A stretch of 64,000 nt of DNA from Lachnospiraceae bacterium (GCA_016294075.1 JAEDCQ010000003.1:72136-136135), one strand, 5' to 3'. Counted from the stretch's first letter, positions 35,328 through 44,229 are shown. Translations and numbers: made by a program. The notes: a model not told the origin generated them from the letters alone.

Positions 35328-35380
35328 ATTGACAAATGTCTATGTATTATATAATAGTATACACATAGAGAATTGTCAAT
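35328..35380. promoter_or_regulatory. ArsR operator palindrome overlapping the operon promoter
   Basis: Two 20-bp arms (35328-35347 and 35361-35380) are inverted copies with three mismatches; both outer ends read ATTGACA inward. The minus-strand promoter is embedded: TTGACA at 35374-35379, 17-bp spacer, TATTAT at 35351-35356. Repressor bound here would cover both boxes. Confidence 0.75.
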
Positions 35381-35500
35381 GTATTTTGCAAAAATCAAAT
35401 CGCACTGCCATTCATATGAGCCATTTTTCCAAACAACGCAGCATTCACAAAATAAGGTTTTCTACATAGCATATTATATAATAATAGATGAGGTAAAATC

Positions 35501-35983
35501 ATGCGAGAGATACCTTACGACAGAGCCGCTGCCGTATCCTATGCCCGAAGATGGGCTCTGGGCAGAAATCCGGCTTATTATAATTTTGAACAAATCGGTG
35601 GAGACTGTACTAATTTTGCATCCCAATGTATTTATGCCGGAGCACGAACAATGAATTTCACACCGGTAATGGGATGGTATTACCGCTCCTCCTATGACCG
35701 TACTGCTTCATGGAGCGGTGTTGATTACCTTTACAATTTTCTTGTGAACAACCGCTCTGTCGGTCCTTATGCACATATCGTTACACTGAATGAAGCTCAA
35801 CCCGGAGATATTGTTCAGCTTGGAACACAAACCGGAGCCTTTTATCATTCACCGGTCATTACTTCCGTATCCCCTATGATTCTTGTTGCTGCACATACCT
35901 TCGATGCGTTGGACAGACCTCTATCCTCATATATTTATGGCACTGCCCGTTTCATTCACATTGACGGTGTGCGAACGTGGTAG
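35501..35983 (+). CDS. Stand-alone amidase-like domain protein (PF12671 type)
   Basis: 160 residues. Contains GGDCTNFASQCIYAGA, the catalytic Cys motif of the putative amidase domain seen in many Firmicutes cell-wall proteins, then PGDIVQLGTQTGAFYHSPVI with a candidate His and AAHTFDALDRPLSSY. It consists almost only of this domain and has no signal peptide, unlike most relatives, so location is unclear. ATG follows GATGAGGT. It stands alone between an arsR operon and a decayed ABC-F gene. Confidence 0.8.
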   Translation: MREIPYDRAAAVSYARRWALGRNPAYYNFEQIGGDCTNFASQCIYAGARTMNFTPVMGWYYRSSYDRTASWSGVDYLYNFLVNNRSVGPYAHIVTLNEAQPGDIVQLGTQTGAFYHSPVITSVSPMILVAAHTFDALDRPLSSYIYGTARFIHIDGVRTW

Positions 35984-35997
35984 GAATTCAATAGTTT

Positions 35998-37007
35998 TTA
36001 TAGCAATTTTTCACGAAATCTTACATCATGTTCCACAAACAGCATTGTCGGCCCATATTGCAAAAGCAGCTTTTCAATCTGCATTCTCGAAAATACATCA
36101 ATATAGTTTAACGGTTCATCCCATATATAAAGATGTGCGGGCGTCATCAGACTGGCTGCAAGCAATTCTTTCCCCCTGACTGATGGAAAAAGTCAAATCT
36201 GTGAAGACCGGCTGATTACTCCCAAAGTATTGCAAGCCATAATCCTTTATATTTACAAGCACCTGCTTATGGTGTGCAAGCTGTACTATTTTTAAATCCA
36301 CCGTATTCTCTAAATCCTTTAATAGTCCTTCTTTTTCTTCAATCTCTCTTTGAATACGCCTGTTCATTTGTCCTACCCGGCTCTGCATTTTTTTCGTTTT
36401 TGCCCCGATATATGACCGTGTTCCTAAAAATCGGTCATGTTCCTTTATGGGATCAAACCCTATCTTCGTACGCTCATTTTTGTCCGCTCACTCCGACGTG
36501 CGTAACGCAGCCTGTTTCAATTTTTTGATTTCTTTGAGATGCTTTTCATTCTCTGCCAGTTCAAATTGATCCCTTCTCAGTCTATTTTCCCACCAGCTCG
36601 AAAAATCACCCCGCTGCACTTCAATAGTTTGTCTGTTCTCCAAAGCTCAATGTTTTATAGGGTCTGTAAAGAATCTCTGCGCTCTCACCCAACTGCGTCA
36701 ATTCACATATCACACGCCACTCCTCACATCCGGCTTTGAGTTCTTCCATAAAGTCCGTTGCAGGCAACCGCATCTGCGCCTCGGTAATTTGATACGGAAA
36801 ATAATCAAATTCGAAAGCAGTATCAATCGTCCCTTTATAGGAATACTTTCCCAATAACAAATTTAAAAAGGTTGTTTTCCCTTTGCCGTTACGACCTATG
36901 AAACCCAATTTCTAATCTGTGTCGATGGAAAATGATACATTTTCAAATATATTATCAAAGCTTCCTTCATAATGAAACGTAAGATCATTTACATTTATTT
37001 GTGCCAT
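35998..37007 (-). pseudogene. Decayed ABC-F ATPase (Lsa/Vga-like ribosomal protection type)
   Basis: Start ATG 37007 (MAQINVNDLTFHYEGS) after GGGAGGGGTG, stop near 35998. Reading through frames gives an ABC-F protein: FIGRNGKGKTTFLNLLLGKY (first Walker A), FGEQT (signature), the linker EVQRGDFSSWWENRLRRDQF and the end HLYIWDEPLNYIDVFSRM (second Walker B) with TMLFVEHD. Defects: stops where family members have Trp (IDTD-stop-KLGF; TSE-stop-ADK), a deletion removing the first Walker B, a frameshift and a deletion of the second Walker A. About 1.0 kb remains of an expected 1.5 kb. The intact ancestor probably gave lincosamide/pleuromutilin/streptogramin A protection; inference. Confidence 0.85.
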
Positions 37008-37147
37008 ATACACCCCTCCCAACAATGCAGTAATCATTTCAAACAAAAAAATAAGAACCATTCGTTGCCAAACAGTTCCATTACATACTATAACCTCATA
37101 TAGAAGGGACGATATCACAATCATCACTTTCAACCAAATTTAATGCA

Positions 37148-37188
37148 CACAAAAAGAGAGGTTATGAAAACATAATCCTAACTCTTCA
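37148..37188 (-). terminator. Terminator or attenuator upstream of the ABC-F remnant
   Basis: Minus strand: a hairpin with AGAG/CTCT and TTATG/CATAA pairing around a TTTT loop, ending in TTTTTG (37151-37186). It may end the nhaC transcript; ABC-F resistance genes are often preceded by attenuators, so it could once have regulated that gene. Confidence 0.55.
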
Positions 37189-37194
37189 AAACCC

Positions 37195-37236
37195 TTTTGT
37201 TATAATGCCCGCCTTCCGGCGGGCATTATAACAAAA
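37195..37236. repeat. Long palindromic hairpin between nhaC and the ABC-F remnant
   Basis: A 19-bp perfect stem from TTTTGTTATAATGCCCGCC to its complement around a TTCC loop. It has no T-run on either strand, so it is a strong RNA hairpin but not a canonical intrinsic terminator; it lies 14 bp past the nhaC stop. Confidence 0.8.
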
Positions 37237-37249
37237 TTAATCTGTTCAA

Positions 37250-38737
37250 TTACGCATTTTGTTTCTTAGCCATACTAAGTAAGACTACAAATATAACGGC
37301 TAATGTAACTGCTCCTGCTACCAGACCGATAAAACCGTTTGAAACAAGCCCTGCTGTCAGGAAACCTACCGCACAGGGAATACACACAGTCAATGCATAA
37401 GGAATCTGTGTTGATACATGCTCGATATGCTTGCACTGGGCGCCTGCGGAAGAAAGAATCGTTGTATCCGAAATAGGGGAGATATGATCTCCGCATACGG
37501 CTCCGGAAAGGATAGCTGCTACACATACCGGAATAACTGCGCTGGCATCACCAAAAATAGCAAGTGCAATCGGAATCAGAATACCGAATGTTCCCCATGA
37601 TGTTCCCGTTGCAAACGCAAGACCGAGTGCAACTAAGAAGAACAGTAAAGGCAATAACATGGAGACCATTGCATTACCATTGATTACAGCACTTACAAAA
37701 CCGCCGATATCCAGGTAATCTGCGCTACAGATACCGGATAATGTCCATGCAAGACAAAGAATCATTACAGCGGAAGTCATTGCTTTAAATCCTGTTACAA
37801 AGCATCCGCAAAATTCAGAGAAAGAAATAACCTTTCTCGGTATGTAAAAGAAGAAGGTAACAACTAAAGCAATGAAGGAACCCATTACCAAACTTCTTGC
37901 AGACGAACAATCTGCAAAAGCATCTATAATATTGGCACCTTCTAAAATACCGCCGGTATATAACATCATTGCGATACAGGAAATAATAAGTACGGCAATC
38001 GGAAGAATTAAATCAATAACTTTACCATTTGAAGAAACATCCACGCTCTGTTCCTTTACAGATTCTTCAATTCCGAGCTCTCCGGATTCTTCTACAACCT
38101 TCATCTTTGAATAATCAATTCCCGAAAGAATAATGAACAAAACAAATGCCAATGTAAATAACGCATAGAAATTAAAAGGGATTGTCCTTAAAAACAAAGA
38201 AAATCCGTCCAAAGATGAGTTTTCCGGAAGGGAAGAACCTACTGCTGCTGCCCAGCTTGAAATCGGTGCAATAATGCAGACCGGTGCCGCTGTTGAATCA
38301 ATAATATATGCCAGCTTTGCTCTTGTTACTTTATATCTGTCCGTTACCGGGCGCATAACTGTTCCGACTGTAAGACAATTAAAATAATCATCCACAAAAA
38401 TCAAAACTCCCAAGGCTGCTGTGGCAAGCAAAGAGCCTTTCTTTGTCTTAATGCTTCTGGATGCCCAGTCTCCGTATGCTTTGGATGCTCCGGACTTCGT
38501 AATCAGCGCAACCAATATGCCTAATAATACAAGGAAAATAAGAATATCTGCATTTCCGCCTATCTTATCCCCCATAATCTGGAATGTCGTTTCAATAGAT
38601 GAAATGAATCCAAACTTTGTATATAATAATGCGCCGGAAAGAATCCCGATTAACAGTGACATGTAAACCTCTTTGGTAATCAAAGCCAATACAATAGCGA
38701 TTACCGGTGGTAAAATGGACCAAATTGTAGCACTCAT
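37250..38737 (-). CDS. NhaC-family Na+/H+ antiporter
   Basis: 495 residues, about 11-12 membrane helices. Family motifs: IFVDDYFNCLTVGTVMRPV (about 110-130), DSTAAPVCIIAPISSWAA and the C-terminal ATGTSWGTFGILIPIALAI and CGDHISPISDTTILSSAG. Exchanges Na+ (or an organic acid pair, as in some NhaC-like carriers) against protons. GAGGAGGGT site. Monocistronic between the ABC-F remnant and a two-component pair. Confidence 0.9.
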   Translation of the reverse strand: MSATIWSILPPVIAIVLALITKEVYMSLLIGILSGALLYTKFGFISSIETTFQIMGDKIGGNADILIFLVLLGILVALITKSGASKAYGDWASRSIKTKKGSLLATAALGVLIFVDDYFNCLTVGTVMRPVTDRYKVTRAKLAYIIDSTAAPVCIIAPISSWAAAVGSSLPENSSLDGFSLFLRTIPFNFYALFTLAFVLFIILSGIDYSKMKVVEESGELGIEESVKEQSVDVSSNGKVIDLILPIAVLIISCIAMMLYTGGILEGANIIDAFADCSSARSLVMGSFIALVVTFFFYIPRKVISFSEFCGCFVTGFKAMTSAVMILCLAWTLSGICSADYLDIGGFVSAVINGNAMVSMLLPLLFFLVALGLAFATGTSWGTFGILIPIALAIFGDASAVIPVCVAAILSGAVCGDHISPISDTTILSSAGAQCKHIEHVSTQIPYALTVCIPCAVGFLTAGLVSNGFIGLVAGAVTLAVIFVVLLSMAKKQNA

Positions 38738-38794
38738 TTTATACCCTCCTCTTTTTTACATATTTTTATGGAATTGTACCATAATTTCTCCGAA

Positions 38795-38843
38795 TATAAA
38801 AGAAAAAACAGCATTTTTCTTCTTCAATACTGCTTTTCTTTTA
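38795..38843 (-). terminator. Terminator of the two-component operon
   Basis: Minus strand GCAGTATT with AATGCTGT (G-U pairs allowed), then TTTTTTCTTTTA. A-rich 5' flank pairs with the T-run. Confidence 0.6.
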
Positions 38844-39566
38844 TCACTGCTCTTCCTTTTCACTTTCTGCATTCATTCTGTAACCGATTCCCAATTCATT
38901 TAAAATATATCGGTATTCTCCGGGCCTTTCTCCAAACTTTTTCCGGATATTTGCCATATTAACCTGAAGCTTCTTAATACTTCCGGAATCCGAATAGCCC
39001 CATATCTTTTTAATAATTTCCGAATATGTAAGGACCCTTCCTGCGTGTACCGAGAGGAGCTCTAAAATGTTATATTCCGTCTGCGTCAGCTTGATTTCCG
39101 TTTTTCCTATCATGACCCTGCGTAATTCATATTCAATTGACATATCCTGAACCGTAAATTTTTTCCGCAGCTGCCTGTCTCCGATTCCTGCAAATCGATT
39201 GTTTCGCAATGTGGCTCTTACCCTTGCCAATAATTCATTTGTACCAAACGGCTTGGTAATGTAATCATTCGCTCCCAAATCCAAAGCTTTTACCTTATCG
39301 GACTCATTTGTTCTTGCAGATAAAACAATTATCGGTGTCCCAACTTTTTCTCTGAAAATCTGTATTAAATTACACCCGTCAATATCCGGAAGTCCTAAAT
39401 CTAAAACTATCAAGTCAGGATTATGGGAAAACCCTATGGTTTTTCCCTCCGCCCCGTTACGGGCTGTTACAACCTGATAATCATTTGTCTCTAAGATGGT
39501 CTTGACAAAGTTACAAATATTAAGTTCATCTTCTATAATTAAAATTTTGTGTTTATTATTATTCAT
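38844..39566 (-). CDS. KdpE-like OmpR-family response regulator
   Basis: 240 residues. Receiver domain with phospho-Asp in LIVLDLGLPDIDG (about 55) and Lys in NDYITKPFG (about 107), then a winged-helix domain (about 140-235, LTQTEYNILELLSVHAGRVL). Closest in layout to KdpE, controlling potassium uptake, but no kdpFABC genes are in the window. Its start overlaps the kinase gene by 8 bp. Confidence 0.85.
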   Translation of the reverse strand: MNNNKHKILIIEDELNICNFVKTILETNDYQVVTARNGAEGKTIGFSHNPDLIVLDLGLPDIDGCNLIQIFREKVGTPIIVLSARTNESDKVKALDLGANDYITKPFGTNELLARVRATLRNNRFAGIGDRQLRKKFTVQDMSIEYELRRVMIGKTEIKLTQTEYNILELLSVHAGRVLTYSEIIKKIWGYSDSGSIKKLQVNMANIRKKFGERPGEYRYILNELGIGYRMNAESEKEEQ

Positions 39567-40620
39567 TTTCCTCTGTCTCCATATCTAATGAAAATCTGAA
39601 ACAGCTTCCTCCCTCTTTTCGATTTTCTGCGGTAATGCTTCCATCATGTGCTTTAATAATAGAAGCACATACGGATAAACCGATACTCATACTTCTTTTC
39701 TGATAATCGACGGGAGTATCTTTTCGCTCATAATAGCCACTGAAAATATGTGGCAATAGATCTTTTTCTATTCCGCATCCGTTATCCGTTATTTCAAAAA
39801 TCGCTTTCGAACCGACAACAAAAACCTTTAACTTTAACTCCGTCATCCCTTCTGCATGTTGAACGGCATTTTCCAAAATGTTAACAATAACCTGTTCTAT
39901 CAGTACCGCATCCATCGGAATACTGACAAAATCATCCGGAATATCAATAAAAATGTTTTGATTCGGATAACGCTTTTTAAAACGCATTAAAACCGTATCT
40001 ATCAATTCTTCCAAAACAATCGGCGTTTTCTTTATTTTTATACCATCATTATCAATCCTTGTTATGGACAACAAATTTTCCACCATACCCGTCAACCATT
40101 GTGCGTCCTCGCAAATTCCTCCTGCAAGCTGTAAAATCTGTTCTTTTGACATATAATCAAACTTCTCAACAATTGCGGAGCCGGAACCGTAAATGGTTGT
40201 TAACGGCGTTCGCAAATCATGAGAAACCGCACGCAACAGATTTGCACGCATCTTCTCTTTTTCGCTTTCTGCTTTCATTTTCTCATGTTGTTTTAGTTTT
40301 GAAGCAAGAAAACTTGACATTGAGGTCATTGCAAGCATGATTACCGCAGAAACCATATTGTCCGCGATTTTTAAATTAAATATAAAGTACGGAATACGAA
40401 ATGCATAATTAAAAATCAAAACACCGGCAAGCGATGCAACAATTCCATAATAAATGCCTTCCGTGCACACAGAAATAAAAAAGACCGCAAGCATAAAAAC
40501 GGCGGGCGCCAGAGAATCAACCCCTAAATAAAACTGAATAAAGAGACTTATAATAAACGCAAGACACAATACTGCTATTGTGAATACCACATCAGCTATT
40601 TTTTTATATTTTTTTTCCAT
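39559..40620 (-). CDS. KdpD-like sensor histidine kinase lacking the cytoplasmic sensor half
   Basis: 353 residues. Four closely spaced membrane helices (about 10-110) of the DUF4118/KdpD type, then AVSHDLRTPLTTIYGSGSAI (phospho-acceptor His about 134), an N box NILENAVQHAEG and G boxes (DNGCGIEKDLLPHIF). The large N-terminal KdpD and USP domains of Escherichia coli KdpD are absent, as in several Firmicutes. Acts with the response regulator encoded downstream. Confidence 0.88.
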   Translation of the reverse strand: MEKKYKKIADVVFTIAVLCLAFIISLFIQFYLGVDSLAPAVFMLAVFFISVCTEGIYYGIVASLAGVLIFNYAFRIPYFIFNLKIADNMVSAVIMLAMTSMSSFLASKLKQHEKMKAESEKEKMRANLLRAVSHDLRTPLTTIYGSGSAIVEKFDYMSKEQILQLAGGICEDAQWLTGMVENLLSITRIDNDGIKIKKTPIVLEELIDTVLMRFKKRYPNQNIFIDIPDDFVSIPMDAVLIEQVIVNILENAVQHAEGMTELKLKVFVVGSKAIFEITDNGCGIEKDLLPHIFSGYYERKDTPVDYQKRSMSIGLSVCASIIKAHDGSITAENRKEGGSCFRFSLDMETEENE

Positions 40621-40794
40621 TACAGATACCTATCCTCTCTGTGAAATACTCCCCGGTTTATGCCTCTTTTTCTATTTTTCAGTATAAATTTCTGTCAGCA
40701 AAGAATCAGTTAAGAAACATTTCCATAATTTTATCATGCTTTATCTCTATTTTCTTAACTTTTTCTAAATTACTTTAATTTACGGAAAAATTTA

Positions 40795-40822
40795 TTTACA
40801 GGAAAAATAAAACTGCTAAAAT
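40795..40822 (+). promoter_or_regulatory. Promoter of the LiaF-like gene
   Basis: TTTACA (40795-40800), 16-bp spacer ending TGC, TAAAAT (40817-40822). The extended TG supports it. The rest of the 272-bp divergent region (40621-40892) shows no gene; the kinase operon promoter must also lie in it. Confidence 0.6.
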
Positions 40823-40892
40823 AATCATATACCCGGATAGGAAAGTAAAGTAAAAGGGAATTGGCACAGCCATTTCCGGGAAAGGATTTCAC

Positions 40893-41600
40893 ATGAAAAA
40901 AGATAATGTATTTTGGGGATTGTTTTTTATTATTGCCGCTGTTTTGATGATTATCAGCAGGCTGGATGTTTTTGCAGATTTCAGCTTTTTCCGCCTGTTC
41001 TTTGTATTACTGCTTGTATGCTGGTTTATTCACAGCCTTATAAAACGGGATTTCGGCGGAATGCTGTTTTCAATTGCGTTTTTGTGTATTCTTTATGATG
41101 ATGTTCTCGGTATTGAAAAACTGACTCCGTGGCCGGTACTCGGTGCCGCTTTTTTCGGTTCAATAGGTCTTTCCATGATTTTCAAAAAGCCGTATGAAAA
41201 TAATAATTCTTCTGTTTATGTAGAACGCCCGTCATCATCTCAAAATGCACAAACAGAAGATGCTCACGGAAATACTTTTAATTTTAACAGCTCCTTTACT
41301 TCTACGGAAAAAAATATACATAGCGATGACTTTTCCAAAGCATATGTGAAAAACAGCTTTGGAAAAACAACAGTTCGTTTCGACGATGCCATTATTCAGA
41401 ATGGAGCCGCACAGGTTGTCTTAGATGTAAATTTCGGCACTGCGGAGTTATATATTCCGAAAACCTGGAATGTAGTCAACCGCGCCTCTGCTGCCTTTGG
41501 TTCCATATCGGAAAGAAATGCTGCCTGCAGCAATGGTGTTCCGACATTGACAATAACCGGAAATGTATTCTGCGGCTCGGTAACTATTTTCTATATCTAA
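40893..41600 (+). CDS. LiaF-like membrane protein
   Basis: 235 residues. N-terminal LiaI/LiaF-type membrane region (four helices, about 8-100), a Ser/Asn-rich linker, and a C-terminal beta domain (about 145-235: VKNSFGKTTVRFDDAIIQNG, DVNFGTAELYIPKTW, FCGSVTIFYI) of the cell-wall-stress LiaF type. In Bacillus LiaF restrains the LiaS kinase; here it is divergent from a KdpD-like kinase and no liaRS pair is seen. Confidence 0.8.
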   Translation: MKKDNVFWGLFFIIAAVLMIISRLDVFADFSFFRLFFVLLLVCWFIHSLIKRDFGGMLFSIAFLCILYDDVLGIEKLTPWPVLGAAFFGSIGLSMIFKKPYENNNSSVYVERPSSSQNAQTEDAHGNTFNFNSSFTSTEKNIHSDDFSKAYVKNSFGKTTVRFDDAIIQNGAAQVVLDVNFGTAELYIPKTWNVVNRASAAFGSISERNAACSNGVPTLTITGNVFCGSVTIFYI

Positions 41601-41610
41601 ATCCGGTTAA

Positions 41611-41651
41611 ATCTAAAAAAGGCTCTCTGTTTACGGAGAGCTTTTTTAGAT
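41611..41651. terminator. Bidirectional terminator
   Basis: ATCTAAAAAA and TTTTTTAGAT flank a GCTCTC/GAGAGC stem; strong in both directions, between the LiaF-like gene and the convergent rsmA. Confidence 0.9.
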
Positions 41652-41663
41652 AAAAATATCCTT

Positions 41664-42524
41664 TTATTCTTTTTTTAATAAATTGCTTAATTTGGCAAAC
41701 TGTTCCAACGTCAGTGCCTCACCCCGTATTGTCAGCGAAAGCTGCATGCTTTCCAAAGCATGTATTATATTTTCTTTTGAAAGACCCAGTCCGGCATTCA
41801 ACAATCCGTTAATCAAGGTTTTCCTACGCTGATTAAAGGATGCCCGAATCAATGAGAACATAAAATGTTCATCCTCTGCCATAACCGGCGGTTTCTCATA
41901 TCTCGTCAGACGGATTACAGCACTTCCGACATTCGGACGCGGAATAAAGCAGTTCGGCGGAACATTTGCCACTACTTCCGGTTTCGCATAATACTGCACT
42001 GCAAGAGATAACGCCCCATAGTCCTTTGTTCCCGGTCCCACCTGCATTCTGTCTGCAACTTCTTTTTGAACCATAACCGTAATGCTTTTTAAAGGCACAT
42101 GACTTTCAAATAATCCCATTATAATCGGTGTCGTAATATAATAAGGAAGGTTTGCCACAACCTTTATTGGCTGACCGTTATTTTTCTCATTCACTATTTT
42201 ATTGATATCGACTTTTAAAATATCATTATTGATAACCGTCACATTGTCATATTCCTTTAACGTATCCTCTAAAATCGGAATCAATGCTTTATCTATTTCC
42301 ACTGCAATTACTTCTCCGGCTTTTTCGGCAAGATACTGCGTCATCGTTCCTATGCCGGGACCGATTTCCAGTACGCAGTCATCTTTTGATATGTCGGAAG
42401 CCTCTATGATACGCTCAAGCACTTTTGTATCTATCAGAAAATTCTGACCAAATTTTTTCTGAAAATTAAAATGATATTTCTGCAAAATATCAATTGTATT
42501 TGCAGGAATCCCTAAATTCGCCAT
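41664..42524 (-). CDS. rsmA: 16S rRNA dimethyladenosine transferase
   Basis: 286 residues. Methylates two adjacent adenines near the 3' end of 16S rRNA (kasugamycin target) during 30S assembly. FGQNFLID (about 21-28), SAM site VLEIGPGIGTMTQYLAEKA and catalytic NLPYYITTPIIM (motif IV). The C-terminal RASFNQRRKTLINGL is typical. It is 45 bp downstream of tatD, an arrangement common in Firmicutes. Confidence 0.95.
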   Translation of the reverse strand: MANLGIPANTIDILQKYHFNFQKKFGQNFLIDTKVLERIIEASDISKDDCVLEIGPGIGTMTQYLAEKAGEVIAVEIDKALIPILEDTLKEYDNVTVINNDILKVDINKIVNEKNNGQPIKVVANLPYYITTPIIMGLFESHVPLKSITVMVQKEVADRMQVGPGTKDYGALSLAVQYYAKPEVVANVPPNCFIPRPNVGSAVIRLTRYEKPPVMAEDEHFMFSLIRASFNQRRKTLINGLLNAGLGLSKENIIHALESMQLSLTIRGEALTLEQFAKLSNLLKKE

Positions 42525-42569
42525 TTCTTATTTTATCCCTTCTGATTTTCCGAAAGCCCTATATTTCCT

Positions 42570-43349
42570 TTATCTCTTTTCTGTCTGTCCAAAGTAGAGA
42601 TTACGCGCGTTTTTTTCCGTGATTTCCACCACTGTATCATACGGAACATTCTTGATTTCTGCAATTCTTCGCGCAATCAAAGGAATATTGAGAGATGAAT
42701 TTCTTTTACCCCTGTTTGGTACAGGAGACAGATATGGGCTGTCCGTTTCCAAAACTATTTTTTCAATCGGAAGATACTCTACCGTTTCCACTAATTTCTT
42801 AGCATTCTGAAATGTAATTACACCGCCGATTCCAAAATAATAACCAAGCTTTTCAAATTCCATTGCCATCTCTTTAGAATATGAATAACAGTGAATTACT
42901 CCTCTAAGTCCTTTTGCAGCATCGCTTTTTAATATCTCCAATGTATCCGCTGCCGCATCCCGGGAATGTATAATAACCGGCATATCCAATTCCTTTGCTA
43001 TTTCCAGCTGCTTTATAAACCACTTTTTCTGAACGTCATGTGACGGCTCGGGGTAATAATAATCCAGCCCGATTTCTCCGATTGCCACAATCTTATCACG
43101 TTTGGCCAGCTCTTTTATTCGTTCTGTTTTTTCTTCATTCAGCTCTTCTGTTTCGCTTGGATGAACTCCGACAGTCCCGTATATGAAGTCATACTTTTCT
43201 ATTAATTCAAAAGTTGCTTCCAAAGAACTATATTCGGCCGTTACATTCACAATTGTCCCGATACCGTTTGAAGGCATGGAAGAAAGCAGTTCCTCTCTGT
43301 CTTCGTCAAATTTTTTATCATCATAATGTGCATGTGTTTCAAATATCAT
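42570..43349 (-). CDS. tatD: TatD-family metal-dependent DNase
   Basis: 259 residues. TIM-barrel hydrolase; metal ligands in ETHAHYDDKKF, GEIGLDYYY, IIHSRDA, GVIHCYSYS and LETDSPYLSPVP. Probably a 3'-5' DNase or D-aminoacyl-tRNA-type deacylase; members are diverse. Start MIFETHAH after AAAGG is preferred to an ATG 45 bp upstream. Confidence 0.9.
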   Translation of the reverse strand: MIFETHAHYDDKKFDEDREELLSSMPSNGIGTIVNVTAEYSSLEATFELIEKYDFIYGTVGVHPSETEELNEEKTERIKELAKRDKIVAIGEIGLDYYYPEPSHDVQKKWFIKQLEIAKELDMPVIIHSRDAAADTLEILKSDAAKGLRGVIHCYSYSKEMAMEFEKLGYYFGIGGVITFQNAKKLVETVEYLPIEKIVLETDSPYLSPVPNRGKRNSSLNIPLIARRIAEIKNVPYDTVVEITEKNARNLYFGQTEKR

Positions 43350-43414
43350 AAAGTCTGCCTTTCTACTGTCAGAATTGTATTTATTAAAAAACAAATTTTT
43401 TCTACAAAAAACAC

Positions 43415-43443
43415 TTGAAAATATAATACCTATGCACTATAAT
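43415..43443 (+). promoter_or_regulatory. Promoter of tRNA-Lys
   Basis: TTGAAA (43415-43420), 17-bp spacer, TATAAT (43438-43443), about 24 bp before the tRNA. Confidence 0.85.
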
Positions 43444-43466
43444 AACACTTGCGTTGTAAATATTGC

Positions 43467-43539
43467 GCGCCTTTAGCTCAGTTGGTAGAGCACCTGACTC
43501 TTAATCAGGGTGTCCAGGGTTCGAGCCCCTGAAGGCGCA
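43467..43539 (+). tRNA. tRNA-Lys (anticodon CTT)
   Basis: 73 nt to the discriminator A. Acceptor GCGCCTT/AAGGCGC, D arm GCTCAGTTGGTAGAGC, anticodon arm CCTGA-CTCTTAA-TCAGG, T arm CAGGG-TTCGAGC-CCCTG. CCA is not encoded. Followed by a CATCGA/TCGGTG hairpin and T-rich run. Confidence 0.97.
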
Positions 43540-43540
43540 T

Positions 43541-43592
43541 CAGGCATCGATTTTGTGGACTTTGAGCCATGGGGTCGGTGTTTTTTGTTTTA
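43541..43592 (+). terminator. Terminator after tRNA-Lys
   Basis: CATCGA pairs with TCGGTG (one G-U pair) across a longer loop, then TTTTTTGTTTT. Confidence 0.6.
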
Positions 43593-43613
43593 AGATTGTT
43601 GTGCACAACAATC

Positions 43614-44135
43614 TTATTTTCGGACAATAATCCCCTTTTCATCCAATTTCTTTTCTATTCGGTCTAAAATCTCTATTTCCTTTGCTCCTATTGTATGATA
43701 ATGTATATCCCCCGTCAGAACCTTAAGCGGTTGACTGTTACTAACCTTCATCTTATCTATAAACTCTGCAACGTCTGCCCGGTTATGAATAATTAAATCT
43801 GCCGATATCTGTCCATACAAATCATGTTCTACCGATACATCCAGAACATGTCCACCGTTATCTACTATACAGTTCAGTTCCTCTTCCATCTGCTCCATAC
43901 TGTGACGCACACATAAAACACGCCGGAATGTTTCTTCTGTTTCAGGCCGTTTAAAAAGAACATATCCTTTATTGGTTGAAAGAATATTTCTATTTTCTGC
44001 TCGAAGTAATGCAATATCCTGCACAATTACCTGGCGGCTCACCCCAAATAAGCGTGCCAGGACTGTTCCTGAAACCGGTTTTTGCTGATTCTCCAACAGG
44101 TGCAATATTTGTAATCTTCTATTTTCCGTTTCCAT
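43614..44135 (-). CDS. niaR: Niacin-responsive transcriptional repressor NiaR (3H type)
   Basis: 173 residues. N-terminal winged helix (about 6-60: LLENQQKPVSGTVLARLFGV, QVIVQDIALLRAE) and a C-terminal 3H domain with conserved His in VRHSMEQ, GHVLDVSVEHDLYG and IHYHTIGAK, which bind metal and nicotinate. In Firmicutes it represses NAD salvage or niacin uptake genes. No target gene is adjacent; the gene sits alone between two tRNA genes. Good GGAGGT site. Confidence 0.92.
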   Translation of the reverse strand: METENRRLQILHLLENQQKPVSGTVLARLFGVSRQVIVQDIALLRAENRNILSTNKGYVLFKRPETEETFRRVLCVRHSMEQMEEELNCIVDNGGHVLDVSVEHDLYGQISADLIIHNRADVAEFIDKMKVSNSQPLKVLTGDIHYHTIGAKEIEILDRIEKKLDEKGIIVRK

Positions 44136-44229
44136 TCACTACCTCCAACAACCTTTTTTCTTCACTTCTTTCTATTTTATTCGGTAAATGATTTCCTGTC
44201 TATCTTTTTTATATTTTTTCATCCTGCAC

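Noticed and set aside
35373..35654. Plus-strand open frame starting in the ArsR operator
   Set aside because: No ribosome binding site; overlaps the well-supported amidase-domain gene in another frame.
36116..37133. Three short minus-strand open frames read as separate genes
   Set aside because: They are consecutive pieces of one decayed ABC-F gene; separated by in-frame stops and a frameshift.
39559..40620. Full-length KdpD
   Set aside because: Only the membrane and kinase parts are present; no N-terminal KdpD or USP domain and no kdpFABC nearby.
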